A stretch of 64,000 nt of DNA, taken from assembly GCF_002104765.1 (NCBI RefSeq), contig NZ_NCXM01000026.1:35130-99129 (forward strand), read 5' to 3'. The notes under the pieces were generated by a model, which was given only the letters and a program-made list of their open reading frames with translations, did not search any database and had not been told where the DNA came from. The position numbers and the translations under genes are program-made. Of the stretch, positions 8,768 to 17,558 are shown in pieces (position 1 is the stretch's first letter; the number at the start of each line of letters is the position of its first letter). The DNA comes from Mycolicibacterium vulneris (GTDB taxonomy: Bacteria > Actinomycetota > Actinomycetes > Mycobacteriales > Mycobacteriaceae).

Positions 8768-10786
8768 TTAGTCGTGCTCGTCGGGCGGGGGTTTGCCCGG
8801 GGTTGCACCGGCCCCTTGCGATTGGCGTGTGGACCTGAGACGTACCGAACGCGGGAACCATCCATTGTGCCGTATCCCGGCCAGAATCACCGCTCCGGCC
8901 GCCAGCACCATGACCCACTGCACCAGCGGGGCCCATTGCGTCGCCGGCGTCAGCCTGGTCTTGAGCCGCACCTGCATGTCCAGATAGGCGGGCTGGAAGA
9001 AGTCGGTGCGCGCCAACTCGCCGCCGTCGGGGGCCACCACGGCACTGATCCCCGTGGTGCCGGCCACCACCACGTACCGGTCGTGCTCGACGGCCCGGAC
9101 CTTGGCGAACGCCAGCTGCTGCTCGCTCATCCTCTTGTTGAAGGTGGCGTTGTTGGCCGGCACTGCCAGTAGCTGGGCACCGCCGAGCACCGCCTGTCGC
9201 GGCACCCGGTCGAAGATCACTTCCCAGCAGGTGGCGACGCCGAGCGGCACCCCCGCGATGTGCACCACCCCGGAGCCCTCCCGGGGCACGAAGCTTCCGG
9301 CGCGGCCGGCATATCCGGACAGGTGTTTGAACAGCCAGGGCATCGGCAGGTACTCGCCGAACGGCTGCACGATTTCCTTGTCGTGGCGATCGGCCGGGCC
9401 GGTGGCCGGATTCCACACGATCATGGTGTTGGTGTAGTTCGGATCCTCCGGCGAGCGTCCCGGCACTTCGAGCACGCTGCCGATCAGGATCGGAGCGCCG
9501 ATCGCCGACGCGGCCTGCGAGATCTCCAGGGCGGCGTCGTGGTTGACCAGCGGGTCGATGTCCGACGAGTCCTCCGGCCAGATCACGAACTGCGGTTGCG
9601 GGGCCGCCCCGGAGCGCACGTCCTCGGCTAGCCGCAGGGTTTCCTGGACGTGGTTGTCCAGCACCGCGCGCCGCTGTTCGTTGAACTCGAAGCCCAGCCG
9701 CGGCACGTTGCCCTGCACGGCCGCGACGGTCACCGCCGGCTCGCCACCCGACCCGGTACCGGCGTGGCGCACCTGCGGCCAGACGATGAGCGAGGCGAAG
9801 AGCACCAGGCAGATGCAGACGCCGGGCAGCACCACCGCGGGCGGCGCCTGGTCGGGGTGCGCGGCATTTGCGGCGCCGCTGTCGCGGGCCGCGCGGGGCG
9901 CCGGGTGGCCGGAGTGCCACCACTTCATGATCTCCAGCGCGATGGCCGTCGCGCTGAAGCCCACCAGCATGATCGCCATGGACAGCAGCGCCACGCCGCC
10001 GAGCTGGACCAGCGGCAGGAACGGACCGTGCGTCTGACCGAATGCCACCGACCCCCAGGGGAAACCGCCGAACGGGATGGTCGACTTGAGCCACTCCTGG
10101 GCCGCCCAGATCAGAGCGAACCAGATGGGCCAGCCGGGCAGCCGGCGCACGACGACGGCGCACAGGCCGAAGAGGGCGGGAAACAGCGCGCAGACGGTCG
10201 CGAGCGCGATCCACGGGATGGGGCCGACCAGGAGCCCGACCCACGGCAGCAGCGGCAGGTAGAAAGCAAGCCCGAACAGGAAGGCGTAACCCAGGCCGCC
10301 CGCAGGCGTGGTCGCGGGGTGCGTCAACACCCACGCCAGCAACGCGGCGGCCACCACGGCACCCCACCACCAATTGAGCGACGGGAAACTGGCGCAGAGC
10401 AGCAAGCCGCCCATCACGACGCAACTCAGCCGGGTCAGGCGGGGCAGCATCGCGGCCTGGGCGGCGGGCAGCCGCGCGATCACCGCGGCCGCCAGTCCGG
10501 TCACCGCGCCGCGCGCCGCGGCCCCGAGCCGACCGCCCGGGCTCGCGCCGACCGGCGCGCGCCCCTCGTGCGATCGCGGTTCTGCGGCATCGTTGTCCCG
10601 GTCGGGTTCGCCGTCGCGCTCGTCGTCCTCGGCTTCGGGCTCGGCGCGCACCTCGGCGGGCTGGTCGTCGCGGTCCGACTCGGCCTCGTCGCTGATGGGA
10701 TCGGTGTCAGGCCGCCGCGGCAGGTCCTCGTCGGCCGCATCGGTGTGGTCCGCGGGCTCGTCGTCGCCCAGTCGGTACCTAGCCAT
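8768..10786 (-). CDS. lnt: Apolipoprotein N-acyltransferase Lnt
   Basis: 672 residues. Integral membrane nitrilase-fold enzyme that N-acylates the lipid-modified Cys of lipoproteins. In mycobacteria the partner Lnt domain also assists the polyprenol-mannose synthase. Seen: a very acidic N-terminal extension (about 1-100), several hydrophobic helices (about 130-370), then the CN-hydrolase domain with Glu in WPEDSSDIDP, Lys in HDKEIVQPFGEYLP and Cys in GVATCWEVIF, the E-K-C triad. I chose ATG 10786 because it overlaps the stop of the upstream amidohydrolase by 8 bases, implying translational coupling. A longer frame to 11035 exists but lies inside that gene. Confidence 0.92.
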   Translation of the reverse strand: MARYRLGDDEPADHTDAADEDLPRRPDTDPISDEAESDRDDQPAEVRAEPEAEDDERDGEPDRDNDAAEPRSHEGRAPVGASPGGRLGAAARGAVTGLAAAVIARLPAAQAAMLPRLTRLSCVVMGGLLLCASFPSLNWWWGAVVAAALLAWVLTHPATTPAGGLGYAFLFGLAFYLPLLPWVGLLVGPIPWIALATVCALFPALFGLCAVVVRRLPGWPIWFALIWAAQEWLKSTIPFGGFPWGSVAFGQTHGPFLPLVQLGGVALLSMAIMLVGFSATAIALEIMKWWHSGHPAPRAARDSGAANAAHPDQAPPAVVLPGVCICLVLFASLIVWPQVRHAGTGSGGEPAVTVAAVQGNVPRLGFEFNEQRRAVLDNHVQETLRLAEDVRSGAAPQPQFVIWPEDSSDIDPLVNHDAALEISQAASAIGAPILIGSVLEVPGRSPEDPNYTNTMIVWNPATGPADRHDKEIVQPFGEYLPMPWLFKHLSGYAGRAGSFVPREGSGVVHIAGVPLGVATCWEVIFDRVPRQAVLGGAQLLAVPANNATFNKRMSEQQLAFAKVRAVEHDRYVVVAGTTGISAVVAPDGGELARTDFFQPAYLDMQVRLKTRLTPATQWAPLVQWVMVLAAGAVILAGIRHNGWFPRSVRLRSTRQSQGAGATPGKPPPDEHD

Positions 10787-12389
10787 GGATGACAGCGCCC
10801 CGATGCACCGTTCGCAGGCACCGCGGTAGGGCATCGTCGCGACCCAATCGCGGCAGCGCCGGCACCCGCGACCGCGGGTCCGTCGACCAGCGCTGGACGG
10901 TGTCGCGGGGGGCGTGCACCTCGAGGCCCCCGGCGTCCCAGACGACGTACGAGGCCGGCGCTCCCGGCACCAGCGTGCCCGTCTTGCCGTCGCGGTCGCC
11001 GGAGGCCCGCCAGCCGCCGCGGGTGGCGGCAGCAAACGCGGCCCGCGCCGAGACCCCGCTGCCGGGGGTGCGGTGGTTGACCGCCGCGCGCACGCTCACC
11101 CACGGGTCGAAGCCCGTGACCGGAGCGTCGGAACCGAGCGCGAGGGGCACGCCTTGGGATGCTAACAGCGCAAAGGGGTTGAGCCGACTGCCTCGCTGGG
11201 CACCGAGCCGTCGCGCATACATGCCGTCGACGCCGCCCCAGAGCGCATCGAAATTGGGCTGCACGCTGGCAATGACGCCCCACTGGCCCAGTTTGGCGGC
11301 CTGATCGGCGCTGACCATCTCGACGTGCTCGAGGCGGTGCCCGCAGCGGGCGACGGCGACCGGCCCGAGGTCGGCGACGACGCGCTCGAAAGCCTCCACC
11401 ACAGTCGCGACCGCGGCGTCCCCGATGACGTGGAATCCGGCGGTGACCTCGGCCTGGGTACACGCCCAAACGTGCGCCTCGACGGCATCGGAATCCAGGT
11501 AGCAGGCTCCGGTGCACCCCGGGGCGTCCGTGTACGGCTCGTGCAGCCACGCGGTGCGCGACCCCAGGGCCCCGTCGACGAACAGGTCACCGGCCAGCCC
11601 GTGAGCTCCGGTCGCCGCCATCAGCTCGCGTGCCTGGGCGGGGCCGCTCACCGCCTCACCCCAATAACCGATCACCTCGACGCCGTGATCGAGGGCCCGC
11701 AACTGCAGCCAGTCGTCGATTCCACCGATCTCGGGGCCGGCGCATTCGTGGACCGCGACGATGCCGGCCGCCGCGGCGGCCCGCAGTGCTGCGGCGCGCG
11801 CTTCGGCGAGCTGCTCGCCCGTCAGCAGGCCCCGGGCGACGGCCCGCACCAGATGGTGTGCGTCGCCGACCAGCGGCCCCTCGGCGCTGAAACCCGCCGC
11901 CGCCGGAAGCTCCGAGACCAGCCGCCGCAGGCCCGTCGACGCCAGCGCGGAGTGCACGTCCACCCGCGCGAGGTAGGCGGGCCGGTCGCCGAGAACTGCG
12001 TCCAGGTCGCCGACGCTCGGCGGGGTGTTCTCCGGCCACGAGGTTTCGTCCCAGCCATGGCCCCACACCGGCTGGCCGGGGTGCGCGGCGGCGTACTCGG
12101 TGACCATCTGCAGGCATTGGGCGCGCGAAACCGCCGGGCGCAGGTCCAGCCCGCAGAGCGTCAGCCCGGTGGCGGTGAGATGGATGTGGCTGTCCACGAA
12201 CCCCGGCGCCACGAACCCGCCCAGGAGATCTTCGACGTCGGCGTCGGGAAACAGCTGACGGCCGACCTCGTCACTGCCCAGCCACGCCACCACGCCGTCG
12301 CGGACGGCCATCGCGGTCGCATCGGGCTGGGCCGGGCTGTGCACCCTGCCATTGATCAGCAGGGTCACCGGTGCGGGACTAGCGGTCAC
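10779..12389 (-). CDS. Amidohydrolase family protein (YtcJ-like metal-dependent hydrolase)
   Basis: 536 residues, GTG start. Amidohydrolase-3 architecture: N-terminal beta-sandwich (LLINGRVHSP), the first metal motif APGFVDSHIHL near residue 60, later metal ligands in HVIGDAAV and HRLEHVEM, and the terminal metal/base Asp in ALGSDAPVTGFDPW. Substrate not predictable; YtcJ relatives are annotated as N-substituted formamide deformylases or exoenzyme regulatory proteins, mostly without proof. It precedes lnt with an 8-base overlap. In position and length it probably corresponds to M. tuberculosis Rv2052c. Confidence 0.85.
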   Translation of the reverse strand: MTASPAPVTLLINGRVHSPAQPDATAMAVRDGVVAWLGSDEVGRQLFPDADVEDLLGGFVAPGFVDSHIHLTATGLTLCGLDLRPAVSRAQCLQMVTEYAAAHPGQPVWGHGWDETSWPENTPPSVGDLDAVLGDRPAYLARVDVHSALASTGLRRLVSELPAAAGFSAEGPLVGDAHHLVRAVARGLLTGEQLAEARAAALRAAAAAGIVAVHECAGPEIGGIDDWLQLRALDHGVEVIGYWGEAVSGPAQARELMAATGAHGLAGDLFVDGALGSRTAWLHEPYTDAPGCTGACYLDSDAVEAHVWACTQAEVTAGFHVIGDAAVATVVEAFERVVADLGPVAVARCGHRLEHVEMVSADQAAKLGQWGVIASVQPNFDALWGGVDGMYARRLGAQRGSRLNPFALLASQGVPLALGSDAPVTGFDPWVSVRAAVNHRTPGSGVSARAAFAAATRGGWRASGDRDGKTGTLVPGAPASYVVWDAGGLEVHAPRDTVQRWSTDPRSRVPALPRLGRDDALPRCLRTVHRGAVIHG

Positions 12390-12462
12390 GATCGGTCACA
12401 GGCCAAAACTACGTGGACCGGTCCGGATGGCGATAACGGTGGGCGGGTGCCCCGCGCCCGCG

Positions 12463-12993
12463 TCAGCGTCCGTCGAATCGTTGCGGCCGCGCCGGCGCCT
12501 CGACGTCGTGGACATCGATGACCTCGCCGTCGATGTAGTCGCCGTGGCCGCCTCTCGAGCCGGCATCCGGGTAGTACACGCTCGCCGGGTGAGGCTCCGG
12601 GCGAAGGACGCTCGCATAACTGAGTCCCGGCATCTGCCGTTGCAGCTTGCGCACCGCCATGGCCGTCAACCCGGGACCGACGGCCGACCGCACCGGCGGG
12701 ATCAGCAGCAACAGGCCCAGCGCGGTGCTGACCAGGCCGGGAGTGAGGACGAGGAGGGCGGCCAGACTGATCAGCGCACCATCGCCCGCAGCGCGTTGGT
12801 CGGTCAGCCCCGAGCGCAGTTGCCCGATCCGGCGGATGAGGTGCGACCCGGCCATCGGGGCCACGATGCCCCAGCCGAGCAGGAAGGTCCCCACCAGCGC
12901 CAGCAGGGTCCAGCCCCATCCGATCGTCGACACCAGCGCGAAGATCACCGCGAGTTCGACGACGGCGTAGATCAGCAACAGCCGCGACACCAT
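12463..12993 (-). CDS. fxsA: FxsA family membrane protein
   Basis: 176 residues from ATG 12993; a longer TTG start at 13023 is possible. The MVSRLLLIYAVVELAVI start matches the family beginning. FxsA proteins are small inner-membrane proteins; in E. coli FxsA relieves phage T7 exclusion by the F plasmid, and the mycobacterial role is unknown. Seen: TM segments about 3-25, 27-48 and 75-100, a short cytoplasmic link, and a hydrophilic C-terminal tail ending in an acidic and Arg-rich stretch. It is divergent from the dienelactone hydrolase gene (74 bp), as Rv2053c is from Rv2054. Confidence 0.85.
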   Translation of the reverse strand: MVSRLLLIYAVVELAVIFALVSTIGWGWTLLALVGTFLLGWGIVAPMAGSHLIRRIGQLRSGLTDQRAAGDGALISLAALLVLTPGLVSTALGLLLLIPPVRSAVGPGLTAMAVRKLQRQMPGLSYASVLRPEPHPASVYYPDAGSRGGHGDYIDGEVIDVHDVEAPARPQRFDGR

Positions 12994-13066
12994 GCCAGAC
13001 CAACGTGTGCGGACCACGCCCAAGTTCCCGTGGTGCTCGCCAGCGTGATTGCAGTTAGATGACGCT

Positions 13067-13774
13067 ATGACGACGATTCAGATCGATACCCCCGACGGAC
13101 CGATCGATGCGTTACTGAGCACGCCCTCGGGGCAAGGCCCGTGGCCGGGTGTGGTGGTGATCCACGACGCGATCGGCTACGGCCGGGACAAGCAGTCGAT
13201 TAACGACCGCATCGCCGCGGCGGGTTACCTGGCGCTCACCCCGAACCTGTACTCCCGCGGCGGCCGCATCCGCTGCATCACCCGCGTCATGAAGGAACTG
13301 CAGACGCAGCGCGGCCGCGCCCTCGACGACATCCTGGCCGCGCGCGATCACCTGAAGGCCATGCCGCAATGTTCCGGCCAGGTGGGCATCGCGGGTTTCT
13401 GCATGGGCGGTCAGTTCGCTCTTGTCATGTCGCCCAAGGGTTTCGGTGCCTCTGCCCCGTTCTATGGCGCTCCCCTGCCCCGCAACCTGGACAAGACACT
13501 CGACGGCGCGTGCCCGGTCGTGGCCAGCTTCGGCGGCCGCGACCCGCTGGGCCGGGGTGCGCCCGAGAAGCTGAACAAGACCATCGCCGCCAAGAACATC
13601 ACCGCCGATGTGAAGACGTATCCGACCGTCGGGCACAGCTTCGCCAACGAGCTGCCCGCCCAACCGCTGCTTCGCATCGCTGGTTTCGGCTACGACCGGG
13701 ACGCCACCGAGGACGCCTGGCGGCGGGTGTTCGCGTTCTTCGGCGAGCATCTGGGCACGGGCGCCGCGACGTAG
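13067..13774 (+). CDS. Dienelactone hydrolase family protein, Rv2054-like
   Basis: 235 residues. Alpha/beta hydrolase of the dienelactone hydrolase family with the cysteine nucleophile in GFCMGGQ, Asp in FGGRDPLG and His in TVGHSFAN. The C-terminal segment (RIAGFGYDRDATEDAWRRV) is strongly conserved with Rv2054. I took ATG 13067 because a TTAGAT -10-like element lies only a few bases upstream, suggesting a leaderless transcript; an in-frame TTG at 13049 is less likely. Natural substrate unknown. Confidence 0.85.
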   Translation: MTTIQIDTPDGPIDALLSTPSGQGPWPGVVVIHDAIGYGRDKQSINDRIAAAGYLALTPNLYSRGGRIRCITRVMKELQTQRGRALDDILAARDHLKAMPQCSGQVGIAGFCMGGQFALVMSPKGFGASAPFYGAPLPRNLDKTLDGACPVVASFGGRDPLGRGAPEKLNKTIAAKNITADVKTYPTVGHSFANELPAQPLLRIAGFGYDRDATEDAWRRVFAFFGEHLGTGAAT

Positions 13775-13778
13775 CGGG

Positions 13779-14642
13779 TCAGCGCGCCGCGTTCAGTTTC
13801 TGCGCCAACACCGTTGCGAACGTGTGGGTATCACCGGGCCAGCGCGCCGACACGTAGCCGCCGTCATCGACGACGAATGCGGGCCCCGAGTCGGTGGCCG
13901 TATCGCGCGCCATGCCCGAGGTTTTCCGCCGCCAGTGCGGTGATCCTGGCGCCACGTCACGGAAGTCGGCCGGATCTTCAAGCGCGCGTGTGACTTCCGA
14001 CTGCACCGACATATACCCGCCGGGTTGGCCCGGCTCTTCGGTATAGGTCCGGTAATAGTCGCGATCCCAGAACCGGGTAAGTCGGGTGAGGCGCCAGGCC
14101 AACCGCTCCATTGCCCACGTCAACGCCGTCGTCTTGCGTCCATACAGGACGGAACGGCCGGTTTTGGGATCGACGCTGCGCGCGGCGAGCAGCACCCCGT
14201 GACAGATGGCGGCCACCACCAGCTCGCGGGCGAAGGCCTCCACGACCAGCCGGTGCAGGATGCCGCTGTCGATGTAGCTACGCATCCCGCGGGCGCGGTG
14301 CCCGCCCGGCAACAGCAGCGCATCGACGCCGTCGAGGCTGGCCCCCGCCCACGTTACCGGATGCTGAAATTCGTTGGAGTGCACCATGTCTCGGTAGGCA
14401 TTGCGCCCGTCTTTGTTGGCGCGCAGCGTCAAGCCGATCAGCGGGATGGCGCCCAGCAGTGGCAGCGCGGACCAAATGTCCAATCCGCGGCCCGTCACCA
14501 TGATGTCGTCGGCCACCCCGGGCGCGCCGGTTTCGGTCGCGAAGGTCACCCGGTGGCCGCTTCGCGTCAATACCTTCCAACTGACCGCGACTTCGGTCGG
14601 GTCGAAGTCGCGGTCCGGGATCGGGATGAGAACGGTGGCCAC
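13779..14642 (-). CDS. DJ-1/PfpI family (type 1 glutamine amidotransferase-like) protein
   Basis: 287 residues. The class I amidotransferase-like fold is shown by the VLIPIPDRDFDPTEV start, LLLPGGH near residue 110 and the nucleophile elbow AAICHGVLLAARS with the Cys-His pair. Relatives are chaperones, glyoxalase III-type deglycases or putative amidases, so activity cannot be assigned. An insert around residues 55-85 (WSALPLLGAIPLIGLTLRAN) is hydrophobic and unusual for the family. It lies 13 bp downstream of the flavin-fold gene on the same strand and is probably co-transcribed with it. Confidence 0.8.
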   Translation of the reverse strand: MATVLIPIPDRDFDPTEVAVSWKVLTRSGHRVTFATETGAPGVADDIMVTGRGLDIWSALPLLGAIPLIGLTLRANKDGRNAYRDMVHSNEFQHPVTWAGASLDGVDALLLPGGHRARGMRSYIDSGILHRLVVEAFARELVVAAICHGVLLAARSVDPKTGRSVLYGRKTTALTWAMERLAWRLTRLTRFWDRDYYRTYTEEPGQPGGYMSVQSEVTRALEDPADFRDVAPGSPHWRRKTSGMARDTATDSGPAFVVDDGGYVSARWPGDTHTFATVLAQKLNAAR

Positions 14643-14655
14643 GGCGCCTTCGCGT

Positions 14656-15045
14656 TCAGGCCACTTTCAGTTCGAGGCCGACGTTGTTGTCCATGCCGCC
14701 GCGCAACTTGCTGAAGAAGTTGAACACCTTGCCCACGACGCCGTAGCGCTTGCCGATCGCGTCGTAGACGGCGGCCGTTTCCGACTTGTCGAGGATGGCC
14801 GCGGTCCCCTCGATGGCCTCGCTGGTGGGTCGGCCGTTCATGGTGCAGGTGGCCAGCGTGACCCGCGGGGTGTTGCGGATTCGCTTGACCTTCCACGACT
14901 TTTCCTGGGTGATGACCAGAAGTCGGTCCCCGCGCTGCTTGTCCAGGGCTGCCCAGATCGGCGTCGGCTTGGGCCTGCCGTCCTTGGTGAACGTGGTCAG
15001 CAGGATGTACTGCGTCTTGGCAAGGTCAGCAAAGGTCGGCGTCAC
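14656..15045 (-). CDS. PPOX-class flavin/F420-fold protein, Rv2061c-like
   Basis: 129 residues, a single split beta-barrel domain of the pyridoxamine-5'-phosphate oxidase-like superfamily. Seen: LLTTFTKDGRPKPTPIW at about 15-31, KVKRIRNTPRVTLATC at about 52-67 and the variable C-terminal helix. Mycobacterial members bind F420 or FMN; which one is not decided by sequence here. In M. tuberculosis Rv2061c lies next to cobN, but here the accessory operon 15174-18997 has come between. It is divergent from that operon, sharing the 128-bp gap with the TetR-type operator. Confidence 0.8.
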   Translation of the reverse strand: MTPTFADLAKTQYILLTTFTKDGRPKPTPIWAALDKQRGDRLLVITQEKSWKVKRIRNTPRVTLATCTMNGRPTSEAIEGTAAILDKSETAAVYDAIGKRYGVVGKVFNFFSKLRGGMDNNVGLELKVA

Positions 15046-15076
15046 CAGAACAACTTACCGCTGCGGGGTCGGGGCG

Positions 15077-15106
15077 TTGACATTCTCGGCACTCGGCTGC
15101 GATAGT
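15077..15106 (+). promoter_or_regulatory. SigA-type promoter of the DUF1214 operon
   Basis: TTGACA at 15077-15082 is followed after 18 bases by GATAGT at 15101-15106 (4 of 6 to TATAAT). The large dyad at 15115-15143 starts just downstream, where transcription should begin, a classic arrangement for repression. The first gene starts at 15174. Confidence 0.5.
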
Positions 15107-15114
15107 CATGACAG

Positions 15115-15143
15115 CTTAACTGAAAACGTTATTTTCAATTAAG
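15115..15143. promoter_or_regulatory. Large operator-like dyad (12-base arms, one mismatch)
   Basis: Left arm CTTAACTGAAAA and right arm TTTTCAATTAAG are reverse complements at 11 of 12 positions around the centre CGTTA. It is AT-rich in a GC-rich background and lies 30 bases before the ATG at 15174. The operon it precedes encodes a TetR regulator (17559-18191), the obvious candidate to bind it and autoregulate. Confidence 0.65.
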
Positions 15144-15173
15144 ACCGCGGGACACCAATCGAAGTAGGCAGTC

Positions 15174-16412
15174 ATGGGCGATCCGAAGAAGCCGCTGGCG
15201 TGGCTGCCGTTCACGATCGCCGAGGCGGCCTTGGAATCGTCGGGCGAGGCGAGCAATCGCGATCCGTTCGCGGCGTGGTCGCAACTCTTGAGCCGGCTCA
15301 ACGAAGCCGCGCAGACCGTCGAATCCGAATCGGCAAGCCGCAACCTGATCGACGTCGCCGCCGGCATCCGGCACCTGCTGGTGCTGCTCACTGCGGGTAT
15401 CGACGAGGCGCTGCGGTTCGATCCCGATCCGGCACTGCGCGTCCAACGCACCAGCACCGATGACATCGTGACCTGGGGAATGGAATGCCCGGACTGCCTC
15501 TACACCCGCGCCGCGTTGCGCGGCGGGGAGAGCTATCGGCTGTACGGCAACCGCGGCACCGCCCGCTACGTCGGGCTCCAGACGATGAACGGCATCACCG
15601 CCACCGCCAACGAGTTGGTCGACGAGCTCGAAACGGATCCCGACGGGAACTTCGAGGTGGTGCTGTCGGCCTCGAAACAACCTGGGCAAGTGGGCAATTG
15701 GATGCGTATCGAAGGTGAGCATCCCACGCTGACGGTGCGGCACTTCTTCTACGACTGGGACACCGAGCTGGCGTCGTCGCTGCGCATCGAGCGACTCGGT
15801 GATCCCGTCCGGGCTACAGCCCGTCCGGTCGATCCCTACTCGGCGGTGACCAGCCAACTGACCGCACTCGGTGACTTCGTCGCCGACAACCTGGCGTTCT
15901 TCTTGCAGTTCGGGTCCGCCGCACCGGTTAACGGCTTCCTGCCCCCGATCGATCGCACCGACATGGGGGCCGCCGCGGAGAATCGGCCGGTGATCGGCCG
16001 GTGGGAACTGCACCCGGGCGAGGCCCTCATCGTCGAAGTGGAACCGCCACAGGGAATCTATTGGAGTTTCTCGATCGGCAACCCGTGGTGGGAGACGATC
16101 CATTACGGGCGCCACCAGTCCAGCCTGAATGCCCATCAGGCCGCGATCGATTCCGATGGATTAGTCCGCGTGGTGCTGTGCGATCGTGACCCCGGGATCG
16201 CCAACTGGCTCGACACCGCCGGCCACAGCGACGGCCCGATCATCCTGCGGTGTGTGCGAACCGAAACGGCGCCCACACCGATGACACGAGTGGTGCCGTT
16301 CGACGACATCCACACCGAGTTGCCCTCGGATACACCGCAAGTCACCCCCGAAGAGCGCGCATCAATCCTCGCGGCACGGCGCCGCGCGGTGCACGAAAGG
16401 TTCGGACGGTGA
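15174..16412 (+). CDS. DUF1214 domain-containing protein
   Basis: 412 residues, ATG start. The C-terminal half (about 230-350) has the DUF1214 pattern GRWELHPGEALIVEV ... YWSFSIGNPWWET ... DGLVRVVLCDRDPGIANWLDT, found in many mycobacterial proteins next to lipid or steroid enzymes. The N-terminal 200 residues begin with helices and then a beta-rich section (YRLYGNRGTARYVGLQTM). No signal peptide or catalytic motif is recognised. First gene of a four-gene operon; its stop overlaps the sulfotransferase start as GTGA. Biochemical role unknown. Confidence 0.8.
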   Translation: MGDPKKPLAWLPFTIAEAALESSGEASNRDPFAAWSQLLSRLNEAAQTVESESASRNLIDVAAGIRHLLVLLTAGIDEALRFDPDPALRVQRTSTDDIVTWGMECPDCLYTRAALRGGESYRLYGNRGTARYVGLQTMNGITATANELVDELETDPDGNFEVVLSASKQPGQVGNWMRIEGEHPTLTVRHFFYDWDTELASSLRIERLGDPVRATARPVDPYSAVTSQLTALGDFVADNLAFFLQFGSAAPVNGFLPPIDRTDMGAAAENRPVIGRWELHPGEALIVEVEPPQGIYWSFSIGNPWWETIHYGRHQSSLNAHQAAIDSDGLVRVVLCDRDPGIANWLDTAGHSDGPIILRCVRTETAPTPMTRVVPFDDIHTELPSDTPQVTPEERASILAARRRAVHERFGR

Positions 16413-17554
16413 CCTTCGACGCTGACGAGTTGGAGGGCGGTGCCCGAACCGCAACCGGTCTCGACGATTTCGGATCGTCCTACTACCGCGAGGGACTCGA
16501 ACGCATCGTCGACGCGCTGAACAGCGAGGCGGACCTCAACGACATCGGGCGGGTCATCCAGCACGCCACCATCAGCAACGCCCTGATCCAACGCCTCAAG
16601 ATTGAGGACGCCTACCGGCAGCACCCCGAGATCGACGACCAGGCGGTCGGGGGCCCCGTTTTCGTGATCGGCCTGCCCCGCACCGGGACCACCGCGCTGA
16701 GCCAGCTGGTGGCCGCCGATCCCCAGTTCCGGTCGCTGCGGATGTGGGAGTCGCAAGCGCCCACCCCGCCGCCGGAGGCCGCGACCGAACACAACGATCC
16801 GCGGATCGCGCAGGCCGAGGCCGGCCTGAAGATGCTCGACGACATGTTCCCGCTGATGAAAACCCTGTATAACTCCGAGGCCACAGCGCCGACCGAATGC
16901 CAGGACCTGATGGGAATGAGCTTCCGCACCTTCCACTTTGACGGCGCCGTGCGCGCACCCGGGTATCTCGCGTGGTTGATGAGGTGCGACATGCGCGAGA
17001 CCTACGTCTTTCATCGGCGAGTGCTCCGGCTGTTGCAATGGCACTGTCCGCCGGTGCTGTGGCATCTCAAGACGCCCGTACACATGTTCGCCCTCGACGC
17101 GCTCGTCGAGGCATACCCCGACGCCAAATTCCTGTGGAGTCATCGCGATCCGGCCAAAGTGATGGGTTCGGTCTGCAGCCTGATCCGATATGTGCGTAGC
17201 TGGAGCAGCGACCGCGACGACGCCAGGGAACTCGGCGCCGAGCAAGTCGAGAGCTGGGTCGAAGGTGTCCGGCGGGCGATGGATTTCCGCGACCGGATGG
17301 GCGATGACCGATTCGCCGACGTCTCGTTCGCGGACCTCCAGACGGATCCGGTTGGCACACTGCAAACCAGCTACGGCACGCTGGGCCTGACCTTCACCGA
17401 TGCCACCCTCGCCTCGGTCAAGCGTTGGGCCACGGACCACCGGCCGGGCTCCCGCGGCGCACATGACTATGACCTGGCCGACTACGGCCTGACACCCGAA
17501 CACGTTCGCGAGCGCTTTGCGGACTATCTCGCCGCCTACGACGCGAGCGCCTGA
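16409..17554 (+). CDS. Sulfotransferase family protein
   Basis: 381 residues. The GTG at 16409 overlaps the preceding stop (GTGA), which fixes the start; a longer frame to 16250 lies inside DUF1214. The PAPS 5'-phosphosulfate loop is seen as FVIGLPRTGTTALSQL near residue 78. A later segment KFLWSHRDPAKVMGSVCSL near 240 supplies the 3'-phosphate-binding Arg/Ser of PAPS-dependent sulfotransferases. It should transfer sulfate from PAPS to a hydroxyl acceptor, unidentified; neighbours (SDR, DUF1214) hint at a lipid or steroid-like compound. Confidence 0.88.
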   Translation: MTFDADELEGGARTATGLDDFGSSYYREGLERIVDALNSEADLNDIGRVIQHATISNALIQRLKIEDAYRQHPEIDDQAVGGPVFVIGLPRTGTTALSQLVAADPQFRSLRMWESQAPTPPPEAATEHNDPRIAQAEAGLKMLDDMFPLMKTLYNSEATAPTECQDLMGMSFRTFHFDGAVRAPGYLAWLMRCDMRETYVFHRRVLRLLQWHCPPVLWHLKTPVHMFALDALVEAYPDAKFLWSHRDPAKVMGSVCSLIRYVRSWSSDRDDARELGAEQVESWVEGVRRAMDFRDRMGDDRFADVSFADLQTDPVGTLQTSYGTLGLTFTDATLASVKRWATDHRPGSRGAHDYDLADYGLTPEHVRERFADYLAAYDASA

Positions 17555-17558
17555 ATCC

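Noticed and set aside
8463..10424. 653-codon minus-strand frame across lnt and the start of ppm1
   Set aside because: Wrong frame relative to the catalytic residues of Lnt and Ppm1; Arg/Gly-rich shadow.
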